Positions 1 to 6,279 of a stretch of DNA of 10,616 nt are shown in pieces. Below the pieces are notes generated by a model, which saw nothing but the letters and a program-made list of their open reading frames with translations, was not told the DNA's origin and ran no database searches. The position numbers were made by a program, and so were the translations under genes. The stretch comes from Planctomycetota bacterium. Its GTDB lineage: Bacteria; Planctomycetota; Phycisphaerae; WQYP01. Every line of letters starts with the position of its first letter. Position 1 is the stretch's first letter. Where the stretch lies: positions 1 to 10,616 of the forward strand of contig JAKAZF010000041.1 in the NCBI GenBank assembly GCA_021826605.1, given 5' to 3'.

Positions 1-1
1 T

Positions 2-31
2 TTGTGTCGCCGTCGCGACACTGGATATAAT
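2..31 (+). promoter_or_regulatory. Promoter of the toxin-antitoxin cassette
   Basis: A perfect TATAAT -10 box lies at 26-31. A weak -35 box, TTGTGT, lies at 2-7 with an 18-bp spacer. Seven bases separate the end of the -10 from the ATG at 39, so the transcript would begin at or next to that start codon, giving a leaderless mRNA. The alternative ATG at 30 overlaps the -10 box and could only be used from a promoter further upstream, outside the window. The boxes are read directly; the transcription start is inferred from normal sigma-70 spacing. Confidence 0.6.
4..21. promoter_or_regulatory. Inverted repeat, probable operator
   Basis: GTGTCGC (4-10) and GCGACAC (15-21) are exact reverse complements around a 4-base centre, CGTC. 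The palindrome fills most of the space between the -35 and -10 boxes, the usual place for an operator whose bound repressor blocks RNA polymerase. Toxin-antitoxin operons are commonly autoregulated by the antitoxin or the toxin-antitoxin complex. Binding by the DUF433 or VapB-like product is inference. Confidence 0.55.
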
Positions 32-38
32 GATTACG

Positions 39-254
39 ATGACTATCGCAACGATCAATCCGAATATTCAAGGCGGGGTTCCCTGCTTCACCGGCACGCG
101 TGTGCCGGTGGTTGCGCTATTTGACTACCTTGATCGCGGCTACTGCGTTGACGATTTTCTCTATGACTTCCCAACAGTTACCGAATTTCAGGCTCACGCA
201 CTGCTTGACCAGGCAAGGGCCAACGTGCTGGAACACTGGCAACAGAATTTGTAA
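39..254 (+). CDS. DUF433 family protein (antitoxin-like)
   Basis: A 71-residue protein that almost entirely consists of a DUF433 domain. The family hallmark, NPNIQGGVPCFTGTRVPV, is at residues 7-24 (GG-x-P then GTRVPV). It is followed by a helix-rich segment with LFDYLDRGY and FLYDFPTVTEFQ, also typical of the family. DUF433 proteins are small, helix-turn-helix-like and often encoded just before DUF5615 (PIN-like) toxins; many are annotated as VapB-type antitoxins. Here the next genes are instead a different antitoxin-like protein and a classical PIN toxin. I chose the ATG at 39, which sits 7 bases after the -10 box; an in-frame ATG at 30 would add three residues but overlaps the -10. The stop lies 20 bp before the next start. 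DNA binding and antitoxin function are inferred from the family and position. Confidence 0.85.
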   Translation: MTIATINPNIQGGVPCFTGTRVPVVALFDYLDRGYCVDDFLYDFPTVTEFQAHALLDQARANVLEHWQQNL

Positions 255-260
255 TGCATC

Positions 261-265
261 AAGGA
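261..265 (+). promoter_or_regulatory. Shine-Dalgarno site fixing the antitoxin start
   Basis: AAGGA ends 9 bases before the ATG at 275. This supports 275 over the upstream in-frame ATG at 254, which overlaps the DUF433 stop codon (TAATG) and has no such site. The leading seven residues of the longer reading are probably not translated, though coupling from the TAATG overlap cannot be excluded. Confidence 0.6.
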
Positions 266-274
266 ACCTCGATT

Positions 275-559
275 ATGGCGAACCATACCAGCGAATTGAG
301 AATCAGAGGCAAGCCTTTTATTCTGCTGCCGAAGCGTGAGTTTGAAACGCTTAAGCGGCAGGCGGAGGTTGGTGTGAGGCCCGCTATCAGGCCTAAGGCC
401 CGGCCGTCAGTTGCCAAACGTGGCGCGCGTACACGAAAAGCCGTCCGGATTCTGGATCAATGGCTGCAGACAGAAGACCGTCAGGGCGAGGCCTTCTGGA
501 CGAGCTTGGAGGCTGACGTTGCGCTAAACCGCTTCCGCTTGCGGCAGCCGAAAGATTGA
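275..559 (+). CDS. VapB-like antitoxin, hypothetical
   Basis: A 94-residue basic protein directly upstream of the PIN toxin. Residues about 7-27 (IRGKPFILLPKREFETLKRQ) resemble the N-terminal strand-helix of Phd/VapB-type antitoxins, which read like 'GKPVVVLPLEEYERL'. A central stretch rich in Arg, Lys and Pro (about 30-57) looks disordered and could bind nucleic acid. The acidic C-terminal segment (GEAFWTSLEADVALNRFRL) resembles the toxin-wrapping tail of VapB antitoxins, which often ends in an 'NRLSFR'-like motif. Its stop overlaps the alternative TTG start of the toxin gene, and the toxin ATG follows 2 bases after the stop, so the two are probably translationally coupled. Role as the cognate antitoxin is inferred from position, size and these weak resemblances; I do not recognise a named family with certainty. 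Confidence 0.7.
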   Translation: MANHTSELRIRGKPFILLPKREFETLKRQAEVGVRPAIRPKARPSVAKRGARTRKAVRILDQWLQTEDRQGEAFWTSLEADVALNRFRLRQPKD

Positions 560-561
560 AA

Positions 562-963
562 ATGCGGTACATTCTCGACTCTAATATATGGATCGCGATT
601 CTGCGCCGGCAAACGGTTCCGGTCAGGCGCTTACGACAGGCCCTCGTTGACGAGGATGAAATTGTAATTACACCCATTGAATATTTTGAAGTCATGCGCG
701 GCCTGGAATTACGTGGCAAGCGCGACCCGATTGAATACCTGACGGCCTTGTGGCTGACACTACCTTACCGCGATATTGATCGGGAAACATGGGAAATCGC
801 TGTGCGCCTGTGGATAAAGGCGGTAAAAGAGAATCGGAAGCGCGAAGACGCAGACATTCTTCTGGCGGCTTTGGCAACCCGGCACCGGGCATGTCTGGTA
901 ACCAATAATACCGAGGACTTTCAATACCTTGGCCTTGAGCCTGAGGACTGGACGGTCGGGTAA
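562..963 (+). CDS. vapC: PIN-domain ribonuclease toxin, VapC-like
   Basis: A 133-residue PIN-domain protein, the normal size for VapC toxins, which are Mg2+-dependent endoribonucleases that cut tRNA or rRNA. The acidic active-site residues can be placed: D6 in YILDSNIWI, E43 in YFEVMRG, D98 in DADILLAA, and D119 in the closing LVTNNTEDF motif. All are intact, so the toxin should be active. The ATG at 562 gives the canonical start MRYILDSN; a TTG at 556 overlapping the antitoxin stop would add two residues. There is no clear Shine-Dalgarno, which fits translational coupling to the antitoxin gene. Together with the two upstream genes it forms a 3-gene cassette. The exact RNA target cannot be read from sequence. 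Confidence 0.9.
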   Translation: MRYILDSNIWIAILRRQTVPVRRLRQALVDEDEIVITPIEYFEVMRGLELRGKRDPIEYLTALWLTLPYRDIDRETWEIAVRLWIKAVKENRKREDADILLAALATRHRACLVTNNTEDFQYLGLEPEDWTVG

Positions 964-1195
964 GGGACTGATCCACTGATTTCACCGATTGCCCAGATTA
1001 ACGGGCCGGTATTCAGGAGTTGGAAGGTTTTGAAGCGCTGCGCTGCAATTTTGCCAGATGCGGGATGCCGTTACTCAATCCGGGGTTACGTGTTACAGCG
1101 GGCCGAGGAATCGATGCGATCCGGGAAATCTGTGGATCGTTTTCCCGCGCCCGATGGCCATCCTCCGTTTTCCTCAGCTTCCTCTGTGGTGGATT

Positions 1196-1220
1196 TCACG
1201 GATCAAGGATCACGGATCAA
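1196..1220. repeat. Short direct repeat, TCACGGATCAA x2
   Basis: TCACGGATCAA occurs at 1196-1206 and again at 1210-1220, a 14-base period. It sits inside the spacer and looks like part of a decayed dispersed repeat. Related 'CGGAT' wording recurs in the other spacers at 6275-6281 and 9735-9762. Confidence 0.5.
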
Positions 1221-1299
1221 CAATTTGGAAGTTCCGGTGATTTGTTGCATGATCGACTGGCCCGGCGGGGGCGACGGGCTGCTGAATGGCGGAGGCTCT

Positions 1300-1320
1300 C
1301 CGGCGGCGCAGCGCCGCTGG
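1300..1320. repeat. GC-rich perfect palindrome
   Basis: GCGGCGC (1303-1309) and GCGCCGC (1311-1317) are exact reverse complements around a single base, and pairing extends outward to 1300/1320 through one G-T pair. In RNA the minimal loop would open to about three bases. No T-run follows, so it is not a standard intrinsic terminator. Function unknown. Confidence 0.4.
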
Positions 1321-1569
1321 CCGTGATTTTAGTTCAAAGATTTCGCACGCGATTTGCGAATGCGCCAAAGCCTGTGGGGCAGCGGGCTTCGAGTTTGGAA
1401 ATACCCACTTTCATGCTTGCCCTCAACGACGACCAGCACACGCATTATTTCTTCCCATCCGTAACCGCTTTGGCCAGCGCCTCATCACCTTCCGCCGTCC
1501 AGATTTCACTGTAACCTGTCCCCTGTAAGGCGTAACCTCCGCTTCCCCGGCGACTGAATGGGAATTAAT

Positions 1570-1578
1570 TGTTATGAT
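1570..1578 (+). promoter_or_regulatory. Extended -10 promoter for serS
   Basis: TG-T-TATGAT (TG at 1570-1571, TATGAT at 1573-1578) matches an extended -10 element with a 5/6 -10 hexamer. No convincing -35 lies 16-18 bases upstream, as is allowed for extended -10 promoters. The predicted start is near 1585, leaving a leader of about 35 bases, too short for a T-box or another large riboswitch. Confidence 0.45.
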
Positions 1579-1619
1579 ACTGTCTGAATTTCTGGGTTTA
1601 AGGGTTTGGGCGGTTTCTT

Positions 1620-2957
1620 ATGCTGGACATGCGGTTTATCCGGGAAAATCCCGGTGTGGTGCGCGAAGGGGCTAAAGCGAAAAATATTTCCGTTGATCTC
1701 GACGGGTTGCTGGAACTTGATGCGCAATCCCGCGCGTTGCAGCAGCGGCTACAGGAATTAGCCACGCAACAGAATCGAATTACGAAAGAAATCGGTCCCT
1801 TGATGGGTCGGATCAAAGGGGAGAAAGATCCGGCGACGCGGGCGGAGTTGGAAAAGCAGGCGGCTGAGCTGCGGCAGCGCCCGACGGAAATCAAACAGGA
1901 ATCAGTGGAACTGCAAGAACAGATTAAAGCCCTGCAACCGGACATTGACGCTCGGTTGCTGACCATTCCGCTGCCGCCGGATAGTGACGTTCCGCAGGGA
2001 AAATCTTCGGAAGACAACGTGGAATTGCGAACATGGGGCCATGTGCCAAGCTTTGACTTTCCGGTGCGCAGCCATATAGAACTGGGTGAAAAGCTGGAAT
2101 TGTTTGATGTGCCACGGGGCGTGCGGTTGGCCGGCTCACGGAGTTATTTTCTTACCGGAGCCGGTGCGTTGCTGCATCAGGCGGTGCTCCGGCTGGCCAT
2201 GGATATGATGGTATTTGAAAAAGGTTTTACGCCCATGACCGTGCCGGTGCTGGTGCGTGAGGCGGCAATGCGCGGAACGGGGTTTTTTCCTGCCGGGCGG
2301 GAGCAGGCATACCGGGTGGGGGAAATCAATGAAACCGGTGAAGATGAGCGCTTTCTAACAGGCACGGGTGAAGTGGGGTTGACCGCGTTTTATCTGGATG
2401 AAATTCTGGATGAGGCACAGTTGCCGCGGAAACTTGTTACGCAAAGTACGTGCTTTCGGCGTGAGGCGGGAACGTACGGTAAGGATACATCCGGGCTGTA
2501 TCGCATTCATCAGTTTGATAAAGTTGAACAGGTTATTATCTGCAAAAATGACCGGGAGGAATCCATCCGCTGGCATCAAGCGATTCTGGCCAACAGCGAA
2601 CTGCTGCTGCAACGCCTGAATTTGCCCTACCGTGTGATGCAGTGCTGCACGGGTGATCTTGGCCCGAAGAACGCCTCGATGATTGATATTGAAACCTGGA
2701 TGCCGTCGCGTCATGCCTACGGTGAAACGCATAGCGCCAGCCGGCTGTATGATTTTCAGGCCCGGCGGTGTGAATTGCGTTATCGTGATGCCCAGGGCAA
2801 GGTGCAGTATTGCCATACGCTGAATAACACGGTGGCGGCCAGCCCGCGGATTTTGATTCCCATTCTGGAGCTGAATCAGAATGCCGATGGTACGGTGCGT
2901 GTACCGGAAGCACTGCGTGCTTACATGAACGGCATGGAGATTATTACAAAACCATAA
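1620..2957 (+). CDS. serS: Seryl-tRNA synthetase
   Basis: Class II aminoacyl-tRNA synthetase that charges tRNA-Ser (and tRNA-Sec where present) with serine in the cytoplasm. At 445 residues it is full length. The start MLDMRFIRENPGVVREG is the canonical SerS N-terminus, supporting the ATG at 1620. Residues about 25-110 are rich in heptad Gln, Leu and Glu and form the long antiparallel coiled coil that grips the tRNA-Ser variable arm. The catalytic core follows: the serine-binding LTGTGEVGL region near 245, motif 2 at 278-284 (CFRREAG, R280/R281), and motif 3 around 401-410 (LNNTVAASPR, with the ATP-binding R410). All key residues are intact. The ribosome-binding site is weak. Only 8 bp separate the stop from the next gene, so serS probably heads an operon with the ABC transporter, an unusual partnership. 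Confidence 0.97.
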   Translation: MLDMRFIRENPGVVREGAKAKNISVDLDGLLELDAQSRALQQRLQELATQQNRITKEIGPLMGRIKGEKDPATRAELEKQAAELRQRPTEIKQESVELQEQIKALQPDIDARLLTIPLPPDSDVPQGKSSEDNVELRTWGHVPSFDFPVRSHIELGEKLELFDVPRGVRLAGSRSYFLTGAGALLHQAVLRLAMDMMVFEKGFTPMTVPVLVREAAMRGTGFFPAGREQAYRVGEINETGEDERFLTGTGEVGLTAFYLDEILDEAQLPRKLVTQSTCFRREAGTYGKDTSGLYRIHQFDKVEQVIICKNDREESIRWHQAILANSELLLQRLNLPYRVMQCCTGDLGPKNASMIDIETWMPSRHAYGETHSASRLYDFQARRCELRYRDAQGKVQYCHTLNNTVAASPRILIPILELNQNADGTVRVPEALRAYMNGMEIITKP

Positions 2958-2962
2958 GGCGG
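2956..2962 (+). promoter_or_regulatory. Shine-Dalgarno overlapping the serS stop
   Basis: AAGGCGG starts inside the serS TAA stop codon and ends 3 bases before the ATG at 2966. Its core AAGG lies 6 bases from the start. A binding site overlapping the upstream stop points to read-through transcription and likely translational coupling of serS with the transporter gene. Confidence 0.45.
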
Positions 2963-2965
2963 TCG

Positions 2966-4351
2966 ATGGAACCACAGGAATCATCCCGGTTTACGCGGGC
3001 GGCGCATCGGATTGCCATTGCGATGCTGGCCATCGGCGCGGCGGCGATGTTTGTCTTCGGCGACCGGCCCGGCACACATATTCTTCCCAACGGCGCGCCG
3101 GTCCATAAGCGCGTGGTCGTAAGCTACTGGGAAGAATGGACCGGCTTTGAAGGCCGGGCGATGGAACATATTGTCAATGAATTCAATGCCTCGCAGCACC
3201 ATATATATATCAATATGGTGGAAGTCAGCAATGTGAATATCAAAACGCTGATTTCCACAGCCGGTGGTGATCCGCCTGATCTGGTAACAATCTGGTCGGG
3301 GATTATGGGGCAATTTATTTCCTACCATGCACTTACGTCGCTTAATACGCTGGTGCGGCATCATGTGGTAACAAATCACACGTTTGTGCCCTTCGCGTGG
3401 AAACTTTGCGCTCCCTACGGGCGGCTGTACGGGCTGCCGGCCACAACGGACCCCAATGCTCTGTATTGGAATAAAATTTTATTTGCCAAAGCCGGGCTGA
3501 ACCCTGATAAGCCCCCCACAACCTTGAAACAACTCGGCGAGATGGCGGCGCGGTTGACCATCATCAAGTCTGACGGCACGATCCGGCAGGCGGGCTTTTT
3601 GCCCATGGAACCGAACTGGTACGCTCCGGACTGGGGCATTTATTTTGGCAACCATATTTATGATTTCAAGACGGGCTATTTCAGGATTGATACGCCGCAG
3701 CAACTTGCAGCCTATCGGTGGCTGCAGAGTTTTTCCAAGCGCCTGGGATATCAGGAGGTGGACAGCTTTCAAAGCGGATTCGGGCAATTCACTTCGACGT
3801 TGAACCCCTTTATCGACGGACAGGTTGCCATGGAATTGCAGGGGCCATTTCTGGCGAATTTTATCAATCGCGATAATCCCAGCCTGATCGGGCATTACGG
3901 GGTAGCACCATTTCCTACAAGTTTTGGACCGCCCGGCGCGGCGACGTTTGGCGACTGTGATATCTGGGTTATTCCGCGCGGAGCCAAACACGTAAAGGCG
4001 GCCTTGGCGGTGCTGAAATTTTTTATTCAGCAGAAAAATCTGGAATACCTTAATGATAAGCAGGCCAAGCCCTCGCCGCTGATGAAGACCAGTGCGCAAT
4101 ACATCCGCAGGAATCCCAACCCCTATATCCGGGTATTTGATCGCATATCCCGCAACCCCAATGTGCAGTCCCTGCCGCCAAGTCCGATCTGGCCGCGCGT
4201 GAATCTGCAAATGACGGTCATGGCCAATCGTATATGGATGGGTGCGTCGGTGATCAGTCAGATTCGTCATGCGCAATTTCTGGCGGATCAGTGGGTGCAG
4301 CGGGAAAATCATCTCGCCAAGCTGCGGCTCAGGCAGGAGTTGCAGCGATGA
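2966..4351 (+). CDS. Sugar ABC transporter substrate-binding protein
   Basis: A 461-residue family-1 type extracellular solute-binding protein, which captures a sugar or oligosaccharide and delivers it to the permease pair encoded next. The N-terminus has a basic start (R8, R11, H14, R15) and one hydrophobic segment at about 16-32 (IAIAMLAIGAAAMFVFG) that could be a signal peptide or membrane anchor. There is no lipobox cysteine. The mature part opens with VVVSYWEEWTGFEGRAMEHI and then IKTLISTAGGDPPDLVTIW, the strand-helix and 'AGGDPPD' motif typical of this family. Later aromatic-rich stretches (for example near 210-240, WYAPDWGIYFG) could stack on sugar rings. The stop overlaps the next ATG (ATGA). 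The substrate cannot be named from sequence. Confidence 0.9.
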   Translation: MEPQESSRFTRAAHRIAIAMLAIGAAAMFVFGDRPGTHILPNGAPVHKRVVVSYWEEWTGFEGRAMEHIVNEFNASQHHIYINMVEVSNVNIKTLISTAGGDPPDLVTIWSGIMGQFISYHALTSLNTLVRHHVVTNHTFVPFAWKLCAPYGRLYGLPATTDPNALYWNKILFAKAGLNPDKPPTTLKQLGEMAARLTIIKSDGTIRQAGFLPMEPNWYAPDWGIYFGNHIYDFKTGYFRIDTPQQLAAYRWLQSFSKRLGYQEVDSFQSGFGQFTSTLNPFIDGQVAMELQGPFLANFINRDNPSLIGHYGVAPFPTSFGPPGAATFGDCDIWVIPRGAKHVKAALAVLKFFIQQKNLEYLNDKQAKPSPLMKTSAQYIRRNPNPYIRVFDRISRNPNVQSLPPSPIWPRVNLQMTVMANRIWMGASVISQIRHAQFLADQWVQRENHLAKLRLRQELQR

Positions 4352-5307
4352 ATGAGCGCATTACCTGGCGTGAGCAGTTGGCGGGTATGGCGTTTGCGGC
4401 ACCGTACCTTATTGGCGTGGCGGCGTTTCTGGTGTACCCGCTGGCGATGAGTTTGTATTACAGCTTCTGCAATTACAGCATGTTGCAGCCGGCGATATGG
4501 ATCGGCTGGACCAATTACCGGCATCTGCTGACGGACCACGCCTTTCACACGGCGCTGTGGAACACGATTATTTATGCGGCGATTTCCGTACCCTTTACGT
4601 TGACGTTAAGTCTGCTGCTGGCGCTGCTGTTGAATCAGCCCATGCGCAGCGCGGGCGTTTACCGCACGATTGTATTTATGCCCTCGCTGGTGCCGTTGGT
4701 GGCGTCCGCGTTGATCTGGCAATGGCTGTTTAATGCGGACAAAGGCTTGATTAATGCGGTGCTGCGGCCGGTGCTGCACGTGCTTGGCCGAGAGATACTT
4801 TCTCCGTTGGCCCGGGCGCTGGACGCGGGGCATGGCACGGTTGCTTCTCTGCGGCACATAGAGCCTCCGGTATGGTTAGGCGACCCGCACTGGGCAATGG
4901 CCGCGATTATTTTTATCAGCTTCTGGGGAGTGGGTCAGACGGTGGTGATATTTCTGGCGGGGCTGCAGGATGTCCCGCGTGAACTGCATGAAGCCGCCGA
5001 AATGGACGGGGCCGGTGCCATTCACCGCTTTTTTAATATCACCCTGCCGATGCTGTCGCCGGTGATATTTTTTAATTTAATTATGGGGATCATCGGGAGC
5101 TGGCAGATATTTGATGTGCCCTACGTAATGACTGGCGGCGGGCCGGGCCGATCCACGCTTTTTTACAGTATGTATATATTTGAGGCGGCGTTTAATCAGT
5201 TGCGCATGGGGCCGGCGTGTGCGATGGCGTGGATACAATTGCTGATTATTCTTTTTCTGACAGTGCTGGCGTTTGCTTCGGCGCGAAAGTGGGTCTATTA
5301 CGCATGA
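4348..5307 (+). CDS. Sugar ABC permease, MalF/UgpA type
   Basis: A 319-residue inner-membrane permease of the binding-protein-dependent family. The ATG at 4348 overlaps the preceding stop (ATGA) and gives the usual start MNERITWREQLAGMAFAAPY; a longer upstream reading frame into the binding-protein gene has no family likeness. About six membrane segments are visible, beginning at about 12-32 and 70-95. The cytoplasmic EAA loop that docks on the ATPase is at 215-221 (EAAEMDG), followed by ITLPMLSP. The late motif FDVPYVMTGGGPG is also a MalF-type hallmark. Between about residues 135 and 175 there is a stretch (around LGREILSPLARALDAGHG, then ASLRHIEPPVW) that seems longer than in typical members, where 'GLIN' is soon followed by 'WLGDP'; this may be an enlarged periplasmic loop. 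It pairs with the next gene. Confidence 0.93.
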   Translation: MNERITWREQLAGMAFAAPYLIGVAAFLVYPLAMSLYYSFCNYSMLQPAIWIGWTNYRHLLTDHAFHTALWNTIIYAAISVPFTLTLSLLLALLLNQPMRSAGVYRTIVFMPSLVPLVASALIWQWLFNADKGLINAVLRPVLHVLGREILSPLARALDAGHGTVASLRHIEPPVWLGDPHWAMAAIIFISFWGVGQTVVIFLAGLQDVPRELHEAAEMDGAGAIHRFFNITLPMLSPVIFFNLIMGIIGSWQIFDVPYVMTGGGPGRSTLFYSMYIFEAAFNQLRMGPACAMAWIQLLIILFLTVLAFASARKWVYYA

Positions 5308-6131
5308 ACCGTAAGCAACGCCTATTGACGCATCTTCTTTTACTGCTGGCTGCCGCCGCATATGTGGCACCGCTGCTCTGGATGATTGATACGAGTTTAA
5401 AACGCGAAGTGCAGGCGGTACAGATTCCACCGGTGTTGATTCCGCATCCGCTACGCTGGCAAAACTATGGTCATGTGCTGCAGGATCCGCAATTTGATTT
5501 TTCCCTTTTTGCCCGTAATACGTTAATTATCGCGTCCTTGAGTTCTCTGGGGGCGATGTTGTCGTCCTCGTTAGTGGCGTACAGTTTGGCAAAAATCCGC
5601 TGGCGGGGCCGTGGGCTGGTGTTCGGTATTGTGCTGGCATCCATGATGATTCCGTTCCCGGTGTTTATGGTGCCGCTGTACCGGATTTTCCGGGAGCTGG
5701 GATGGATTGGCACAAATCTACCGCTTTGGGTTCCGGCGTTTTTTGGCATTCCATTTTTCATTTTCCTGCTGCGGCAGTTTTATTTGACCATTCCCCGTGA
5801 GCTTTCCGAGGCGGCGGTGATGGATGGCTGTTCCCACTTTGGAATATGGTGGCGCATTATGCTGCCGCTGACGCGTCCGGCGTTGCTGGTGGTGGGATTG
5901 TTTTCCTTTATGAGCGCGTGGAATAATTTTCTGGGACCCTTGGTGTATTTAACCCATCAGAGCAGTTTTACACTTTCCGTGGCATTGCAGGTGTATCAGA
6001 GCCGGTCCGGCGGCACGAGTTACAATCTGCTGATGGCGGCGTCCCTGTTGATTATCGCACCGGTGCTGGTGTTGTTTTTTCTGGCACAAAAAACATTTAT
6101 TCGCGGCATCGCCACGACGGGCTTGAAATAG
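5304..6131 (+). CDS. Sugar ABC permease, MalG/UgpE type
   Basis: A 275-residue inner-membrane permease, partner of the preceding one. The ATG at 5304 overlaps the upstream stop (ATGA), giving MNRKQRLLTHLLLLLAAAAY with an immediate first membrane segment. A periplasmic stretch follows with LIPHPLRWQNYGHVL, the common 'P-x-x-x-x-x-NY' element of MalG-like proteins. The EAA loop is at 169-175 (EAAVMDG), then WWRIMLPLTRPAL, which contacts the ATP-binding subunit. The motif MSAWNNFLGPLVYL is also characteristic of the family. This is the last gene of the run; no ATP-binding subunit follows, so the transporter must borrow a shared MsmX/UgpC-like ATPase from elsewhere, as many such importers do. Confidence 0.94.
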   Translation: MNRKQRLLTHLLLLLAAAAYVAPLLWMIDTSLKREVQAVQIPPVLIPHPLRWQNYGHVLQDPQFDFSLFARNTLIIASLSSLGAMLSSSLVAYSLAKIRWRGRGLVFGIVLASMMIPFPVFMVPLYRIFRELGWIGTNLPLWVPAFFGIPFFIFLLRQFYLTIPRELSEAAVMDGCSHFGIWWRIMLPLTRPALLVVGLFSFMSAWNNFLGPLVYLTHQSSFTLSVALQVYQSRSGGTSYNLLMAASLLIIAPVLVLFFLAQKTFIRGIATTGLK

Positions 6132-6279
6132 GGATGGATGCGACCGTTAAGAGCGGCACCACAATCATTTCGAGATTGGCGCGACACTCTCATGTGCCAC
6201 CACCGGCAGCGCCGGCGGCTTTGTGACGCGTGGCAGACGGGGTTCCGGTGAAGCTGGGCGGCCCCTTGTTTTCCGCGGA
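6132..6279. terminator. Convergent spacer with weak hairpins
   Basis: Spacer between the convergent permease and CYTH genes. CCGGC (6203-6207) and GCCGG (6211-6215) form a 5-bp hairpin with an AGC loop; a mismatch and two more pairs extend it (6200-6218), and CTTTGTG follows. That is a poor U-tract, so it is only a weak candidate terminator for the transporter operon. A second hairpin, TTTCCG (6270-6275) with CGGAAA (6283-6288), overlaps the CYTH stop codon and has no T-run on either side. Factor-dependent termination is as likely. Confidence 0.3.

Larger units (their letters stand above)
964..1619. other. Gene-poor spacer with decayed repeats
   Basis: About 650 bp without a credible gene. 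The open frames here (for example 1020-1514) have shifting, Cys/Arg/Ser-rich translations, no recognisable motif and no ribosome-binding site. The spacer holds repeat-like pieces: a GAT-rich stretch at 971-1004 (CACTGATTTCACCGATTGCC), a C/T-rich run of 'TCCTC' and 'CCTCTGTGGT' blocks at 1162-1190, and the 11-base direct repeat TCACGGATCAA at 1196-1206 and 1210-1220. Such pieces look like remnants of dispersed intergenic repeats rather than coding sequence. The far end carries the serS promoter. Confidence 0.6.

Noticed and set aside
1020..1514. 164-residue open frame in the spacer
   Set aside because: No family likeness, no ribosome-binding site, odd composition, and three overlapping frames of similar quality. 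The underlying DNA carries repeat-like pieces, so it is probably non-coding.
1579..1619. Possible T-box or riboswitch before serS
   Set aside because: The predicted leader is only about 35 bases and shows no T-box-like sequence.
2355..2984. 209-residue minus-strand open frame opposite serS
   Set aside because: Shadow of the serS coding strand; translation has no recognisable motif and serS is intact over it.
3197..3220. 8-bp inverted repeat CACCATAT/ATATGGTG with an AT-repeat loop
   Set aside because: Lies within the coding sequence of the binding protein in a His-Ile-Tyr codon run; best explained by codon composition.
3479..4312. 277-residue minus-strand open frame opposite the binding-protein gene
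   Set aside because: Arg/His-rich shadow translation with no domain; the plus-strand gene is well supported.
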